The notes under the pieces were generated by a model. It searched no databases and had not been told where the DNA came from. It worked only from the letters and a program-made list of their open reading frames with translations. DNA of 64,000 nt from Edaphobacter flagellatus (GTDB lineage: Bacteria > Acidobacteriota > Terriglobia > Terriglobales > Acidobacteriaceae), in NCBI RefSeq assembly GCF_025264665.1, contig NZ_CP073697.1, positions 806,001 to 870,000 on the forward strand, in the 5' to 3' direction. Shown piece by piece: positions 26,810 through 35,945 of the stretch. The translations under genes were made by a program, and so were the position numbers. Positions within the stretch are counted from its first letter, which is position 1, and each line of letters starts with the position of its first letter.

Positions 26810-29425
26810 CTACTGATTTCGCAGCCGCAAGGAGTTCGCGATCACGGACACAGAACTAAAACTCATAGCTGCTGCCGCGATCATCGGGCTAAGAACCACG
26901 CCGAAAAGTGGGAACAGAACCCCGGCCGCCAAAGGTACACCCAGCACGTTGTAGATGAATGCGAAGAACAGATTTTGCCGGATGTTCCGCATCGTCGCCT
27001 GGCTCAACTTGCGAGCACGCACCAAACCCCGCAGATCACCTCGCACCAGCGTGATACCGCCCGCCTCCATGGCAACGTCGGTCCCCGTTCCCATTGCAAT
27101 CCCAACCTGCGCCTGGGCAAGAGCTGGAGCATCGTTGACGCCGTCGCCCGCCATCGCAACGATCTCTCCCCGTTGCTGGTGTCGTTTGACGACCTCGGCC
27201 TTCTGTTCCGGCAATACGTCCGCCTCAAACGCGACCCCCAGCGTGTCTGCGACCGCCTTCGCTGTCGTTGCGTTGTCCCCCGTCACCATGATGACGTTCA
27301 GACCAGCGGCTTTCAGGTCGCGAATCGCCTCGGGTGTCGATTCTTTGATCGGGTCAGAGACGGCCACCAAGCCCGCAGGCTTTTCGTCCACAGCAGCGAG
27401 CATGACGGTCATTCCTTGATGACGCAGGGCGTCGGCTTCTCGGGTGAGACCATCGACGTCGACACCAATCTCGCGAAGCATTTCCGCGTTGCCGATGGCA
27501 AGATTCTTGCCGTCGATCACGCCGCGCACCCCCTTGCCCGGGACCGACGAGAATTCGCTCACACTCCGCAAGGAGAGCTGGCGCGCCTCCGCTCCCCGGA
27601 CGATCGCGGCGGCGAGTGGATGTTCACTGGAGCGTTCGAGACTGGCGACCCAGGCTAGAAGCTCGCTTTCCTCAATGCCTGCAGCGGCTTGGACGGCAGT
27701 GAGCGTGGGTTTGCCCTCAGTTAAGGTTCCGGTTTTATCGACGAGCAAGGTGTTCACTTTGCCAAAAAGCTCCAACGCCTCCGCGTTACGCACAAGAATG
27801 CCTGCACCAGCTCCGCGCCCCGTACCCACCATGATGGCCATCGGTGTGGCGAGACCGAGGGCACAGGGACAGGCCACGATCAGGACCGCTACTGCACTTA
27901 CGACCGCGTGCGCCAGGCGCGGCTGCGGCCCAAGCATGTACCAGAGTGCGAACGTGAGCACAGCTGCCACAAGGACGGCCGGAACGAAATACGCCGAGAT
28001 ACGATCGGCAACGCGCTGGATAGGGGCGCGGGTGCGTTGCGCCGCGCTCACCATTTTGACGATCTGCGAGAGCAATGTGTCCGCGCCGATCCGTTCAGCG
28101 CGCATGGTGAATGCTCCTGTTCCATTGATGGTCCCCCCGACCACCTTCGCTCCAGATGCTTTCTCCACCGGGATGGGTTCACCGGAGACCATCGACTCAT
28201 CGACAGAGCTTCTGCCATCAACCACCTCACCGTCCACGGGGACTTTCTCGCCGGGGCGGACGCGAAGGATATCCCCGAGGGAGACCTGGTCAAGCGGGAC
28301 ATCGGATTCGCTGCCCTGAGAATCGATCCTGCGTGCACTCTTTGGGGCGAGCCCAAGCAGCGAACGCAGGGCGCTGCTGGTCTGGCCGCGCGCCCGGAGT
28401 TCCATGACCTGACCAAGAAGTACCAGCGCGACGATCACTGCCGCTGGCTCGTAGTACAGACCGATCTGCCCATCCCCATTCCGTGCTGTGGCTGGAAAGA
28501 TCTGGGGCGCGACGGTGGCTACCAAGCTATAGAGATAGGCTGCTCCCGTACCGAGGCCGATCAGAGTAAACATATTCAGGCTGCGGTTCGCAATCGATTG
28601 CCACGCTCGCTCAAAGAACGGCCAACCACACCACCACACCACCGGAGTAGCAAATGCAAACTCAATCCACGCCCAGACCTTACCGGAGAGCATATGCTGC
28701 AACGGCATTGACGGCAGCATCTCCGAAACCATGAGCAGCAGCAGCGGGATCGTCATCACGACGCTTGTCCAGAAACGACGTGTCATATCCCTTAGTTCGG
28801 GATTAGCTTCATCGCCAGTGATTTCGCGTGGCTCCAAAGCCATCCCGCAGATAGGGCAGTTGCCCGGTTCCGAACGAACGATCTCCGGATGCATGGGGCA
28901 GGTGTATTCCGTTCGCACGGAGGGTGGAGCTACGGTCGCTGGCTCAAGCGCCATCCCACACTTTGGACAGGAGCCGGGTCCCATCTGATGGACTTCCGGG
29001 TCCACGGGGCAGATGTACTCCACCTGTGGACTGCGCCCATCCGGTCTTGCAACCTCGCCCGATCTCTGCGGTTCCAGATACCGTCTGGGTTCGGCATCAA
29101 ATTTCTTCTTACATCCAAGGCTGCAAAAGAAGAAACGCCTGCCCTGGTGGTCGGAGTGTCCCGCTGCCTTCTCGGGTATGACCTTCATGCCGCAAACCGG
29201 ATCGATCTCCGCAGCCTGCGGAGCTCCCGGAGTCGGCGCGCAGCAACCGCCCGGACTTGGTGCAAAGTGTTCTGGATCAGCATCGAACTTGGTCTTGCAA
29301 CTTTTAGAGCAGAAGTGGAAGGTTGTTCCGCGGTAAGTACTTGAGCCCGCAGCCCGCTCGGGCTGAACGGTCATGCCGCAGACCGGATCTTTGATCTCCG
29401 AGCTTTTTGTATTGCAGCAGCACAT
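26810..29425 (-). CDS. copA: Copper-exporting P1B ATPase with four N-terminal metal modules
   Basis: An 871-residue ATPase. The N-terminus has two YHS domains ([15 protein letters not shown] and [15 protein letters not shown], each with a C-x3-C-x-x-K-F tail). Two heavy-metal-binding repeats follow ([22 protein letters not shown] and a second beginning [10 protein letters not shown]). The core has the CPC metal site (ACPCALG), the phosphorylation motif [20 protein letters not shown] and [10 protein letters not shown]. This is the Cu(I)-exporting CopA/CopB type, moving copper from cytoplasm to periplasm. It lies downstream of the ECF sigma gene and upstream of the small secreted protein and cusCBA. 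Confidence 0.93.
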   Translation of the reverse strand: MCCCNTKSSEIKDPVCGMTVQPERAAGSSTYRGTTFHFCSKSCKTKFDADPEHFAPSPGGCCAPTPGAPQAAEIDPVCGMKVIPEKAAGHSDHQGRRFFFCSLGCKKKFDAEPRRYLEPQRSGEVARPDGRSPQVEYICPVDPEVHQMGPGSCPKCGMALEPATVAPPSVRTEYTCPMHPEIVRSEPGNCPICGMALEPREITGDEANPELRDMTRRFWTSVVMTIPLLLLMVSEMLPSMPLQHMLSGKVWAWIEFAFATPVVWWCGWPFFERAWQSIANRSLNMFTLIGLGTGAAYLYSLVATVAPQIFPATARNGDGQIGLYYEPAAVIVALVLLGQVMELRARGQTSSALRSLLGLAPKSARRIDSQGSESDVPLDQVSLGDILRVRPGEKVPVDGEVVDGRSSVDESMVSGEPIPVEKASGAKVVGGTINGTGAFTMRAERIGADTLLSQIVKMVSAAQRTRAPIQRVADRISAYFVPAVLVAAVLTFALWYMLGPQPRLAHAVVSAVAVLIVACPCALGLATPMAIMVGTGRGAGAGILVRNAEALELFGKVNTLLVDKTGTLTEGKPTLTAVQAAAGIEESELLAWVASLERSSEHPLAAAIVRGAEARQLSLRSVSEFSSVPGKGVRGVIDGKNLAIGNAEMLREIGVDVDGLTREADALRHQGMTVMLAAVDEKPAGLVAVSDPIKESTPEAIRDLKAAGLNVIMVTGDNATTAKAVADTLGVAFEADVLPEQKAEVVKRHQQRGEIVAMAGDGVNDAPALAQAQVGIAMGTGTDVAMEAGGITLVRGDLRGLVRARKLSQATMRNIRQNLFFAFIYNVLGVPLAAGVLFPLFGVVLSPMIAAAAMSFSSVSVIANSLRLRNQ

Positions 29426-29473
29426 GGCGTTTCTCCTCGTTTCATTACTGCAGACGCACGATCGGGCAATCTC

Positions 29474-30031
29474 TTACACCCGCGCCCGGCGGCAGGAACA
29501 ATCCAGGCATTTGTGCTCTGCGCAGGCACCACAGACCGAGGTCAGTTGTTTTGCGATGGCTTTGCGTGCGCGGTGCAGCCGGACGGAAGCATTGTTTTGC
29601 GTGGTGTCATGGGTCCTTGCGAAGCTCTCTACGGTCTGGTCGCCGAGATCGATCTGCTGGATCACCTCTCGATATGCGGGCTTCAATTCTTCGATGACTT
29701 CATGAACGCAGGAGCAGATCTGTGCCTCCAGTTCCAGCTCATAGCTGGGGCTCAGCTCTTTCGCGTAGTTCTCATGGGCTGCGTTTTTCGTTGTGGTGCG
29801 CCGGTAATGATCGATCACGGCGTTGCGCAGGATGCGATAAAACCAGGCCACGACGCTGCTCTCGGCTTCCAGCGCATCCTGATGGGCGACTGCTTTCAAA
29901 TACGCGGATTGCAAGATGTCCTCTGCGGTGGCCTCGTCACCCACTCTTTGGCGCAGGAATCCGAGGAACCGTTGGCGAAGCGCCAACAGGCTTTCGAACG
30001 AAATCTCTCGCGCTTCAACGTGATCCATCAT
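29474..30031 (-). CDS. ECF sigma factor with Cys-rich C-terminal tail (CorE-like)
   Basis: A 185-residue sigma-70 ECF protein. Region 2 spans about 10-80 (LGFLRQRVGDEATAEDILQS, VVAWFYRILRNAVIDHYRR) and region 4 about 115-165 (LKPAYREVIQQIDLGDQTVE, NNASVRLHRARKAI). The last 20 or so residues carry CGACAEHKCLDCSC, a Cys-rich domain like that of CorE-type ECF factors, which sense copper directly and need no anti-sigma factor (known from Myxococcus xanthus). None of the neighbouring genes encodes a recognisable anti-sigma factor. It sits within the copper locus and is the obvious candidate regulator of it. Confidence 0.85.
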   Translation of the reverse strand: MMDHVEAREISFESLLALRQRFLGFLRQRVGDEATAEDILQSAYLKAVAHQDALEAESSVVAWFYRILRNAVIDHYRRTTTKNAAHENYAKELSPSYELELEAQICSCVHEVIEELKPAYREVIQQIDLGDQTVESFARTHDTTQNNASVRLHRARKAIAKQLTSVCGACAEHKCLDCSCRRARV

Positions 30032-30091
30032 CTGTTTCCTCCTTCCACTTGCAAAGGTGGGCTCCGTTACCCCTCCGGAGCCGTCCTCGCA

Positions 30092-30451
30092 TCAGTGGCT
30101 CTTGGCGCCGCTCATGTCCATACCGGCCATGTTGCCGTGCATGCCTTTCATGCCATCCATAGACCCGAGCTTGACTTCGACAGCGACCAGTTGGCTGTCC
30201 TTCTTCGTTGCATTGACGACTACGTGATCACCCACCTTCACATCCTTGAGACTGGCCTGCGCCGTTCCCTTGGACACCTTTGTTGTGGCAGTCAACGTGA
30301 CGGTTTGCGTCTTGCCGTCGGTCGTCTTCACCGTGATATTCGTCGTTGTGATTGCGGTGACTGTACCCATGACATGTTCGACTCCGTTATGGGCATAAGC
30401 CGCGCCGGCAAGCGCCAGGATGGCGGTAAGTACGATGAGGATACGTTTCAT
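30092..30451 (-). CDS. Secreted DUF5666-like protein with Met-rich tail
   Basis: A 119-residue protein with a signal peptide (about 1-20, ending AYAHN). The small beta-barrel reads HVMGTVTAITTTNITVKTTD and DVKVGDHVVVNATK, the DUF5666 pattern. The tail SMDGMKGMHGNMAGMDMSG is rich in Met and His and should bind Cu(I) or Cu(II) in the periplasm. The ATG overlaps the stop of the cytochrome c gene. Possible role as a periplasmic copper carrier analogous to CusF or CopK; sequence similarity to those proteins is not evident. Confidence 0.75.
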   Translation of the reverse strand: MKRILIVLTAILALAGAAYAHNGVEHVMGTVTAITTTNITVKTTDGKTQTVTLTATTKVSKGTAQASLKDVKVGDHVVVNATKKDSQLVAVEVKLGSMDGMKGMHGNMAGMDMSGAKSH

Positions 30452-31071
30452 TGGTGATGACCTTTCCTTGAGTGATTTGTGTGCGGAGCAGCATCGTTGC
30501 TGCCCCCGTTCAGAAACTCTTCTTCCTCTTTCTCCTCTTCCATGTCTGCAGGAGTTTTTGGATTCATCGTTTCCATCTGCTGTGCATCAGCTGAAGTCAG
30601 TTGAGGAAGGTGGCGGATGAAGCGCACCAGCTTCCAGCTGTCTTCAGCCGAATCTTGACCGCCGAAGGCGGGCATGCCGGACATGCGGATTCCGTTTTCG
30701 ATGATGTAGAAGATTTCACCATCGGTCAGTGTTTGCGTTCTTGCTCTCAGATCCGGAACCTTCGGATATAAACCGCGACCGAACATAGTGTCCCCGCTGC
30801 CATTGTTGGCATGGCAGACCGCACAATGATCTGCGAAATGCGCCATCGCATCGTGCTCGACTTCGGGCGAGTCGGCGACCGGATTGGTGGTCCCTTTGGC
30901 AGAAGAAGGCATCGCGGTACTCCGCGCGTACACGGCAAGCATCGCCTCCACATGGGACGGTTCCGCCCGTGCGCTGAATCCACGCATGGCGTACTTCATG
31001 TAGAGAAACGCGCCGACTGCCAGCAGCAAGGCGGCGATTGCAGTTCCAAGAATGATCGTGCGCTTTTGCAT
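30448..31071 (-). CDS. Membrane-anchored c-type cytochrome
   Basis: A 207-residue protein with an N-terminal anchor helix (about 6-27) and a single class I cytochrome c domain. The heme motif CAVCH is at about residue 84, and the distal Met is likely in RMSGMPAFGG. The C-terminus is acidic (EEEKEEEEFLNGG) and ends His-rich (HTNHSRKGHHQ), possibly a metal-binding tail. It overlaps the DUF5666 gene and lies downstream of the TolC and multicopper oxidase genes. It may accept electrons during periplasmic copper oxidation; that is inference from context. Confidence 0.83.
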   Translation of the reverse strand: MQKRTIILGTAIAALLLAVGAFLYMKYAMRGFSARAEPSHVEAMLAVYARSTAMPSSAKGTTNPVADSPEVEHDAMAHFADHCAVCHANNGSGDTMFGRGLYPKVPDLRARTQTLTDGEIFYIIENGIRMSGMPAFGGQDSAEDSWKLVRFIRHLPQLTSADAQQMETMNPKTPADMEEEKEEEEFLNGGSNDAAPHTNHSRKGHHQ

Positions 31072-31149
31072 TCTGGATCACCTCCACAAGGCGCTACAAA
31101 GCACCGTTTTCCAAAGGGTGTGATTTCTCACAATGGGTCTCCTCACGCG

Positions 31150-32892
31150 CTATTCGTTGCTGCCGGAGCCGGTCGCAGGCAGGTTGATGGTGGTAGTACC
31201 GCTGCCGCTTGGCTCTGGCTCGGTAAGCCCGCCCGACAGGTTGAAGTTCTGGAGCATGACCGCGCTGTCCCACGCCTCATGGAGCGCATTGAGATAGCCG
31301 ACCTGCAGTTGGAAAAGCGTGCGCTGGGAGACAAGAACCTGAGGATAGGCTTGTGCCATCGCCTGATACTTCTGCAAGTAGAGTTGGTAGGCGCGCTGCG
31401 CACGCGGGATCAACTCCTCGCGATAGCGGTTCGCTGTAAAGCGTGCGGTCTGGTAGGACTGCGCCACCGGCGCTGTTTGCTGTTGCAGGAAGAGCTGGGT
31501 ACGGGCCACGCTTTGTCGCGCCCGTTCCAGCTCAACCCTGGCGGCGTCTTTGTTGCCTTGATTGCGGTTCCAGAGCGGTATCGCGAGGTTCGCGCTCGCA
31601 ATGCTTTGGGGGCCGGCGTGCACGTTGGGGTTTTCACGCACCAGCTCTCCGTTGTACTGCTCTCCCGCGCGCAACGTGAGGTCTGGAATCGGCTCACGTC
31701 GGGCGTCCTTGAGGCGCGCTTCCGCAACTGCGATCTCCTGCTGGGCGCGGCGCACCTCCGGACTGTTGGCGATGATGTTGGCGACCTGTTGTTCGGTGTC
31801 GATCTCAGGCGGATGCTCAAGGTCTCCCGCAAGCAGAGAAGGAGCTAAGGAACGTTGACCGGCGTATGCGGCCAAAGTGCGAAAACGCTGAAGGAATTCC
31901 TGTTGCGCCGATAGGAAGTCAACTTTTGCCTGTTCTGCTTCGACTTCAGTTTGCAAAATATCGGGCGCATCGGCTTGTCCCACATTTGCCAGCTGGTGAA
32001 CGGTCTCGACCGCATCCAAGGCAACGCCTAGAAGTCTGCGGCGGACATCGACGAGAGCCTGCGCGGTTAGGGCAGCGTAGAAGGCACGAGAGACATCGCC
32101 ATGTACCCGGAAGGTCTGCGCCTCCACGCCAATCTCATCGGATCGCTGTTGCTGTCGATAGATATCGCGACGAGCTCCTAGCTTTCCCCCTAGCACAATG
32201 GTCTGCTGAACATAGGCGCCATGCTCGCCGCCCCCGTAGCTTCCGCCACGTATCTGATCCCCCTGATAGCCGATGCTGGGATTCGGATAGAGTCCCGCCT
32301 GCTTTGCCTGAGCGGCGGAACGCTGCGCGAGCGCATTGGCTTGGGACACCGTCGGGTTCGACCGATCCGACATTGCCAGGAAGTCGGCAAGGCTCTGCCG
32401 AGGTCGCGTTACGACATCTTTGAGCAGCTCCGGGACCGGGTCATTCTTGCCCGTCTTCCGGCTGGGATTTTCCGGTTCCTGCAAGCTGAGCGTGTCATGG
32501 GTGACGGAACCCTGTTGTGGGGCTTCAGCCATGGGCATGTCCATGTGCATGCCCTGCATGTTCTGCATGTCGGTGCCTTTCGATGGCTTTCCCGCATCAT
32601 GCTGGCCCATGTCCGTACCCTGCATTCCATCGTGGCCGGTGTGGTCCATCCGCATCCCAGGCATGTTGTCCATGTCGTGTTGCGGTGTCGTATGCCCGGT
32701 GTGCTGTCCCATGTCCATACCGGACATGTCGTGACCCTTGGCAGGCTGCTTCGCCTTCGGAGCCGGACGGCTTTGCTGCTTTGCCGGTTTGGCCGGGCTC
32801 TTGGCCGGCATCTGCATACCGGGCATCGAATTGTCCTGGGCGGCGGCTCCTGTCGCAAGTACAAGCGCGGCTACCATCAACGGAAGTCTCAT
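31150..32892 (-). CDS. Met/His-rich TolC-family protein of the copper locus
   Basis: A 580-residue protein. The Met at 32892 is chosen as start because AGGAG lies 8 bases upstream; an in-frame Met at 32916 would overlap the oxidase stop. A signal peptide ends near GAAAQD. Residues about 22-130 form a low-complexity segment of Met, His, Asp and Lys (MPGMQMPAK, MSGMDMGQHTGH and similar). The rest is a TolC-type outer-membrane factor with two helical repeats. The N-terminal segment is far more Met-rich than a usual TolC protein and probably chelates copper in the periplasm. No RND partner is adjacent, but cusBA are on the same strand downstream. Confidence 0.85.
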   Translation of the reverse strand: MRLPLMVAALVLATGAAAQDNSMPGMQMPAKSPAKPAKQQSRPAPKAKQPAKGHDMSGMDMGQHTGHTTPQHDMDNMPGMRMDHTGHDGMQGTDMGQHDAGKPSKGTDMQNMQGMHMDMPMAEAPQQGSVTHDTLSLQEPENPSRKTGKNDPVPELLKDVVTRPRQSLADFLAMSDRSNPTVSQANALAQRSAAQAKQAGLYPNPSIGYQGDQIRGGSYGGGEHGAYVQQTIVLGGKLGARRDIYRQQQRSDEIGVEAQTFRVHGDVSRAFYAALTAQALVDVRRRLLGVALDAVETVHQLANVGQADAPDILQTEVEAEQAKVDFLSAQQEFLQRFRTLAAYAGQRSLAPSLLAGDLEHPPEIDTEQQVANIIANSPEVRRAQQEIAVAEARLKDARREPIPDLTLRAGEQYNGELVRENPNVHAGPQSIASANLAIPLWNRNQGNKDAARVELERARQSVARTQLFLQQQTAPVAQSYQTARFTANRYREELIPRAQRAYQLYLQKYQAMAQAYPQVLVSQRTLFQLQVGYLNALHEAWDSAVMLQNFNLSGGLTEPEPSGSGTTTINLPATGSGSNE

Positions 32893-32915
32893 TTCATTTC
32901 TCCTGCGGAAGCTCA

Positions 32916-34436
32916 TCAGCCGCGGTTGAGTACAGACGCGTAAGGATCGTTGGGACGATTGGTATCGCGCATCCGCGAGATCACTTCGTCATACTTGTCA
33001 GGGGGAAGCACGCGGATGAAGGTCATCATCCCCTGCATGAACTGGCTCCATCCCGGATTGAGGCCATAGTTCTCTGGGCGGTCTACCATCTTGTCCATCG
33101 CCATCATCGGCCCTTCCATGTACGCGTCCTGCGGGAAGTTGGGCACGTTGGTTGCATTCGGAGCGATGTCTCCGGATTCCATCTGCATCCCAGACATGTC
33201 CATGCCAGGCATGTTGTCGTGTTGCATTCCCGGCATGTTTGCATGGTCCATGCCCGACATCGCGGACTGTGCTTTCCCCGGCGAGAGAGGGCCGTTGGTG
33301 GTCGAAACATCGTTGCCGTTTCCGACTCCACCCAGACCTTGTCCGAGGGCCGGACCGTAGTCTTCTCCGGTAGGGGCTCCGGGGGTTCCCCGGAGCATGC
33401 CCATCCCTGTGTTCATATCCCCGCCAGCGGGCATACCACCGCTCATGCGAGTCATCCGGCCCACGTTCGACGACATCTGGTTCATCATGTGGTGCGGCAG
33501 ATGGCAATGCACCATCCAGTCGCCCGGATTATTGGCAACGAATTCAACATCCCGGGCCTGGGCCACACCTACAAGAACCGTGTTGCCCGGCCACCAAGCG
33601 CTTTCGGGGATTCGGCCACCTTCCGTCCCAGTGGTGTAGAAGGTGTGGCCGTGCAGATGCATGGGATGGTGGTCCATCCCCAGATTCACGAACCTGATCC
33701 GCACCCGGTCGCCTAAACGAGCGATCAAGGGTGTCGTCGCCGGCCCGGCTTTGCCGTTGAAGACAAGCCAGTTGAACTCCATGTTCATGGTGTTCGGCAC
33801 CGTGTTGTTCGGCAGTACCGCGTATTCCTGCAAATGGATGAGGTAGTCCTTGTCACAGTGGGGGCGGTAAGGTTCCTTCGGATGCATGATGAACGCGCCC
33901 AGCATCCCCGCCATCTCCTGCATCGCCATGTGGGAGTGATAGAAGTACGTGCCTTCCTGATGGATCGTGAACTCGTAGACGAACCGGCCGCCCGGCTTGA
34001 CTGGAGGCTGGCTGACACCGGGCTGACCGTCGAACTGGATCTGGTCCTCGAACCCATGCCAGTGGATCGAACTCGGCTCCGGGAGCTGGTTGTCGAAGAT
34101 CACACGGACCCGGTCGCCTTGGGTCACCTGAATGGTCGGCCCCGGGGCCGACCCGTTGAAGCCCCAGGCATGGATGTACTTGTCGGGAGCGATCTGTTGC
34201 TTCACAACCTGCGCGATCAGGTGGAATACCTTGACGTCGCCATCCATGGTGTAGGGAAGATCGCCGATATCGGTGGTGACCACCGGGATATGGGAAGCAC
34301 CGCGACGGTCGCGCGTGCGGCTCTTCTTCAGGTGCTCAGCAGCGGATGGAGATGTGGATGCGGACAGCCGGTCTGCCGAAAACAATGCGGCACCCAGACC
34401 GAACGCGCTCTGTAAGAAAGAACGGCGATTCGCCAT
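32916..34436 (-). CDS. Tat-exported multicopper oxidase (CopA/PcoA-like)
   Basis: A 506-residue oxidase. The N-terminus NRRSFLQSAFGL is a Tat signal. Copper ligands are visible in order: HWHG (about 122), HSHM (about 168), HPMHLHGH (about 257) and HCHLPHHM (about 313). The C-terminal part from about 325 to 430 is a Met/His-rich segment (MDHANMPGMQHDNMPGMDMS), as in periplasmic copper-resistance oxidases. It probably oxidises Cu(I) to less toxic Cu(II). Met-rich motifs of the same MPGM type occur in the TolC gene directly downstream. GGAG precedes the ATG. It is the second gene of the copper locus. Confidence 0.9.
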   Translation of the reverse strand: MANRRSFLQSAFGLGAALFSADRLSASTSPSAAEHLKKSRTRDRRGASHIPVVTTDIGDLPYTMDGDVKVFHLIAQVVKQQIAPDKYIHAWGFNGSAPGPTIQVTQGDRVRVIFDNQLPEPSSIHWHGFEDQIQFDGQPGVSQPPVKPGGRFVYEFTIHQEGTYFYHSHMAMQEMAGMLGAFIMHPKEPYRPHCDKDYLIHLQEYAVLPNNTVPNTMNMEFNWLVFNGKAGPATTPLIARLGDRVRIRFVNLGMDHHPMHLHGHTFYTTGTEGGRIPESAWWPGNTVLVGVAQARDVEFVANNPGDWMVHCHLPHHMMNQMSSNVGRMTRMSGGMPAGGDMNTGMGMLRGTPGAPTGEDYGPALGQGLGGVGNGNDVSTTNGPLSPGKAQSAMSGMDHANMPGMQHDNMPGMDMSGMQMESGDIAPNATNVPNFPQDAYMEGPMMAMDKMVDRPENYGLNPGWSQFMQGMMTFIRVLPPDKYDEVISRMRDTNRPNDPYASVLNRG

Positions 34437-34583
34437 GGTTTAGAACTCCGTGGGTAAGTGAAGCCAAATGATTCTGGCGCCACTGGCACGAAGTGCAGGA
34501 GCAAAGGTCCAGGGGTAGTGGAGACAAAGCAACGCACTCCGGCCAGTGACATAAACATGTCAGTGATGGCTAAGTGCGATGGA

Positions 34584-35027
34584 CTAGACGCGAAGGATGG
34601 AATTCAGTTCGAGGGGAGTAAGGCCACGCAGAGGCGGCGTCTCGAAAGCTGCTAAAGAGCCGATGGCGAGTTGCAGCTTCTGCGGATGCAGAGTTGCAAC
34701 GTACACCGCGACGAAGGCAGCCAGTTTCAACGTATGCTCAGGCTGCGTGACGACGGATTCATGCTCACACGCATGGTGGTCGCAATTGATATTTGCGCTG
34801 AGTTGGATCCCACCGTTTTGAGAGGATTTCGCGCTGGGACCATCACAGTCCATGCCCGGCATGTCGTCCATGGAAGCCTGTTGATTCGTATCGGCCTTCG
34901 CGGACTCAACCTGCGTATGCATGTGGAAAGGACCCGTTTCGCAAACAACTTCACACCGAGCAGACACGCAGGAAAAGACCAGCAGAAAGACTGCCAATAC
35001 TCCTCCGGTCATTGCTCGAAGCCTCAT
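34584..35027 (-). CDS. Small secreted Cys/His/Met protein heading the copper locus
   Basis: A 147-residue protein; the Met at 35027 is preferred as AGGAG lies 5 bases upstream. A signal peptide (about 1-25) is followed by ligand clusters MDDMPGMDCD and NCDHHACEHE. A hydrophobic segment LKLAAFVAVYVAT and a Pro-rich end (FETPPLRGLTPLELNSILRV) complete it, a plan that recalls DUF2946/CopL-type proteins. It is the promoter-proximal gene of the copper locus and is divergent from the copper-storage gene at 35216. Probable periplasmic copper-binding protein. Confidence 0.65.
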   Translation of the reverse strand: MRLRAMTGGVLAVFLLVFSCVSARCEVVCETGPFHMHTQVESAKADTNQQASMDDMPGMDCDGPSAKSSQNGGIQLSANINCDHHACEHESVVTQPEHTLKLAAFVAVYVATLHPQKLQLAIGSLAAFETPPLRGLTPLELNSILRV

Positions 35028-35215
35028 CGTCGCTCCTGGAATCCGCGTGCTTATCAAACTGCGATGGCAAGCCCGCAGTTAAAGTTGTAGCACCAATCCG
35101 TCACTGACGCATTTCGTCGGTCCTTGTTTGCCCTTTGGTGCAACGAATTGAACCGTGCGGGAATCGGACTGGCTGTAGGCGCTGGTCCAGGGGACAACCG
35201 AATAGGAGTACCGCC

Positions 35216-35560
35216 ATGTCTCAGACCCCTGATGCAATGCAAAAGTGTATAGCCGACTGTACCCAGTGCCACCAAATTTGCACTTCAACTCTCCTTTACT
35301 GTTTGCAACAAGGTGGCAAGCACGCTGAAGCCGGCCACATTCGAGCCCTCCTCGACTGCGCCGAAAGTTGTGAGCGCTCGGTCCACTTCATGCTGCGCAA
35401 GTCTTCTTTCCATTCGAAGACATGCGCCCTCTGCGCCGAAATCTGCACAACCTGTGCGGAGAACTGTGAAGCGGTGGGCGACGATCAGCAAATGGCGGAG
35501 TGCGCCCGATCCTGCAGAATCTGCGCGGAGTCGTGCCTCCAGATGAGTCGAGCAGCCTGA
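35216..35560 (+). CDS. csp: Four-helix-bundle copper storage protein (Csp-like)
   Basis: A 114-residue protein with 16 cysteines, spaced as C-x3-C, C-x2-C and C-x6-C along four helices (for example KCIADCTQCHQIC, DCAESC, TCALCAEICTTCAENC and CARSCRICAESC). This is the DUF326 / Csp fold, in which Cys lining the bundle core holds many Cu(I) ions. There is no signal peptide, so it resembles cytosolic Csp3. The ATG at 35216 has AGGAG 8 bases upstream; a longer frame from 35135 looks non-coding. It is divergent from the main copper locus and would buffer cytoplasmic copper. Confidence 0.93.
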   Translation: MSQTPDAMQKCIADCTQCHQICTSTLLYCLQQGGKHAEAGHIRALLDCAESCERSVHFMLRKSSFHSKTCALCAEICTTCAENCEAVGDDQQMAECARSCRICAESCLQMSRAA

Positions 35561-35577
35561 TTATCGCTTGTCTTCGC

Positions 35578-35928
35578 GGGCGCAGAGGAGGCTTTTGAAG
35601 ATCCCTGCGCCCATCAGGTGGCCAGCTTAGCTGGGAGGGACGTACTCGCCATACGGCGTGGGCAAACAGCCGGACAACGCAACCTGGACGCGACGCGGCC
35701 AAGGAGCAAAAGATCCTGCCCTTGCTGAACCCGCGGCTTTTCAACGATGATGGAGGGTGGGACGGGTACGCACCGTCTTGGGGTGTCGAAACCCCTTAGT
35801 GCGAATCGCGCTTACGGGCGCGTGGAACTCTCTATGCCTTTGGCGTCGGGGAGCCTGTGACGTATGTCCAGGCCCCTAAAGCTAAAGGTCACAGGAGCCG
35901 CGCACTAACGGCTTTCGAACTCCCCGAC
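35578..35928. ncRNA. Candidate structured RNA/DNA element, hairpin series plus three-way junction
   Basis: A 350-base gap with no credible protein gene holds consecutive perfect inverted repeats: 35578-35585/35605-35612 (8 bp), 35622-35626/35630-35634, 35647-35650/35655-35658, 35761-35765/35773-35777, 35780-35784/35791-35795 (GGGGT/ACCCC) and 35807-35811/35818-35822. It ends in a closed three-way junction. The outer stem is 35845-35853/35920-35928 (9 bp). It encloses hairpins 35854-35861/35888-35895 (CCTGTGAC/GTCACAGG) and 35896-35900/35909-35913, which follow each other with no unpaired base. Strand is undetermined. It could be a leader of the HD-GYP operon, a separate RNA, or a replication or transfer structure. 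It matches no RNA class I know. Confidence 0.45.
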
Positions 35929-35945
35929 CTTGGGTTCATAGAGCA

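Noticed and set aside
32517..33716. 399-codon plus-strand frame
   Set aside because: Antisense to the TolC and multicopper oxidase genes; His/Cys/Pro-rich content is the complement of their Met-rich codons.
35755..35930. Cyclic-di-GMP riboswitch ahead of the HD-GYP gene
   Set aside because: The conserved GEMM core segments are not present; only the general presence of stems agrees.
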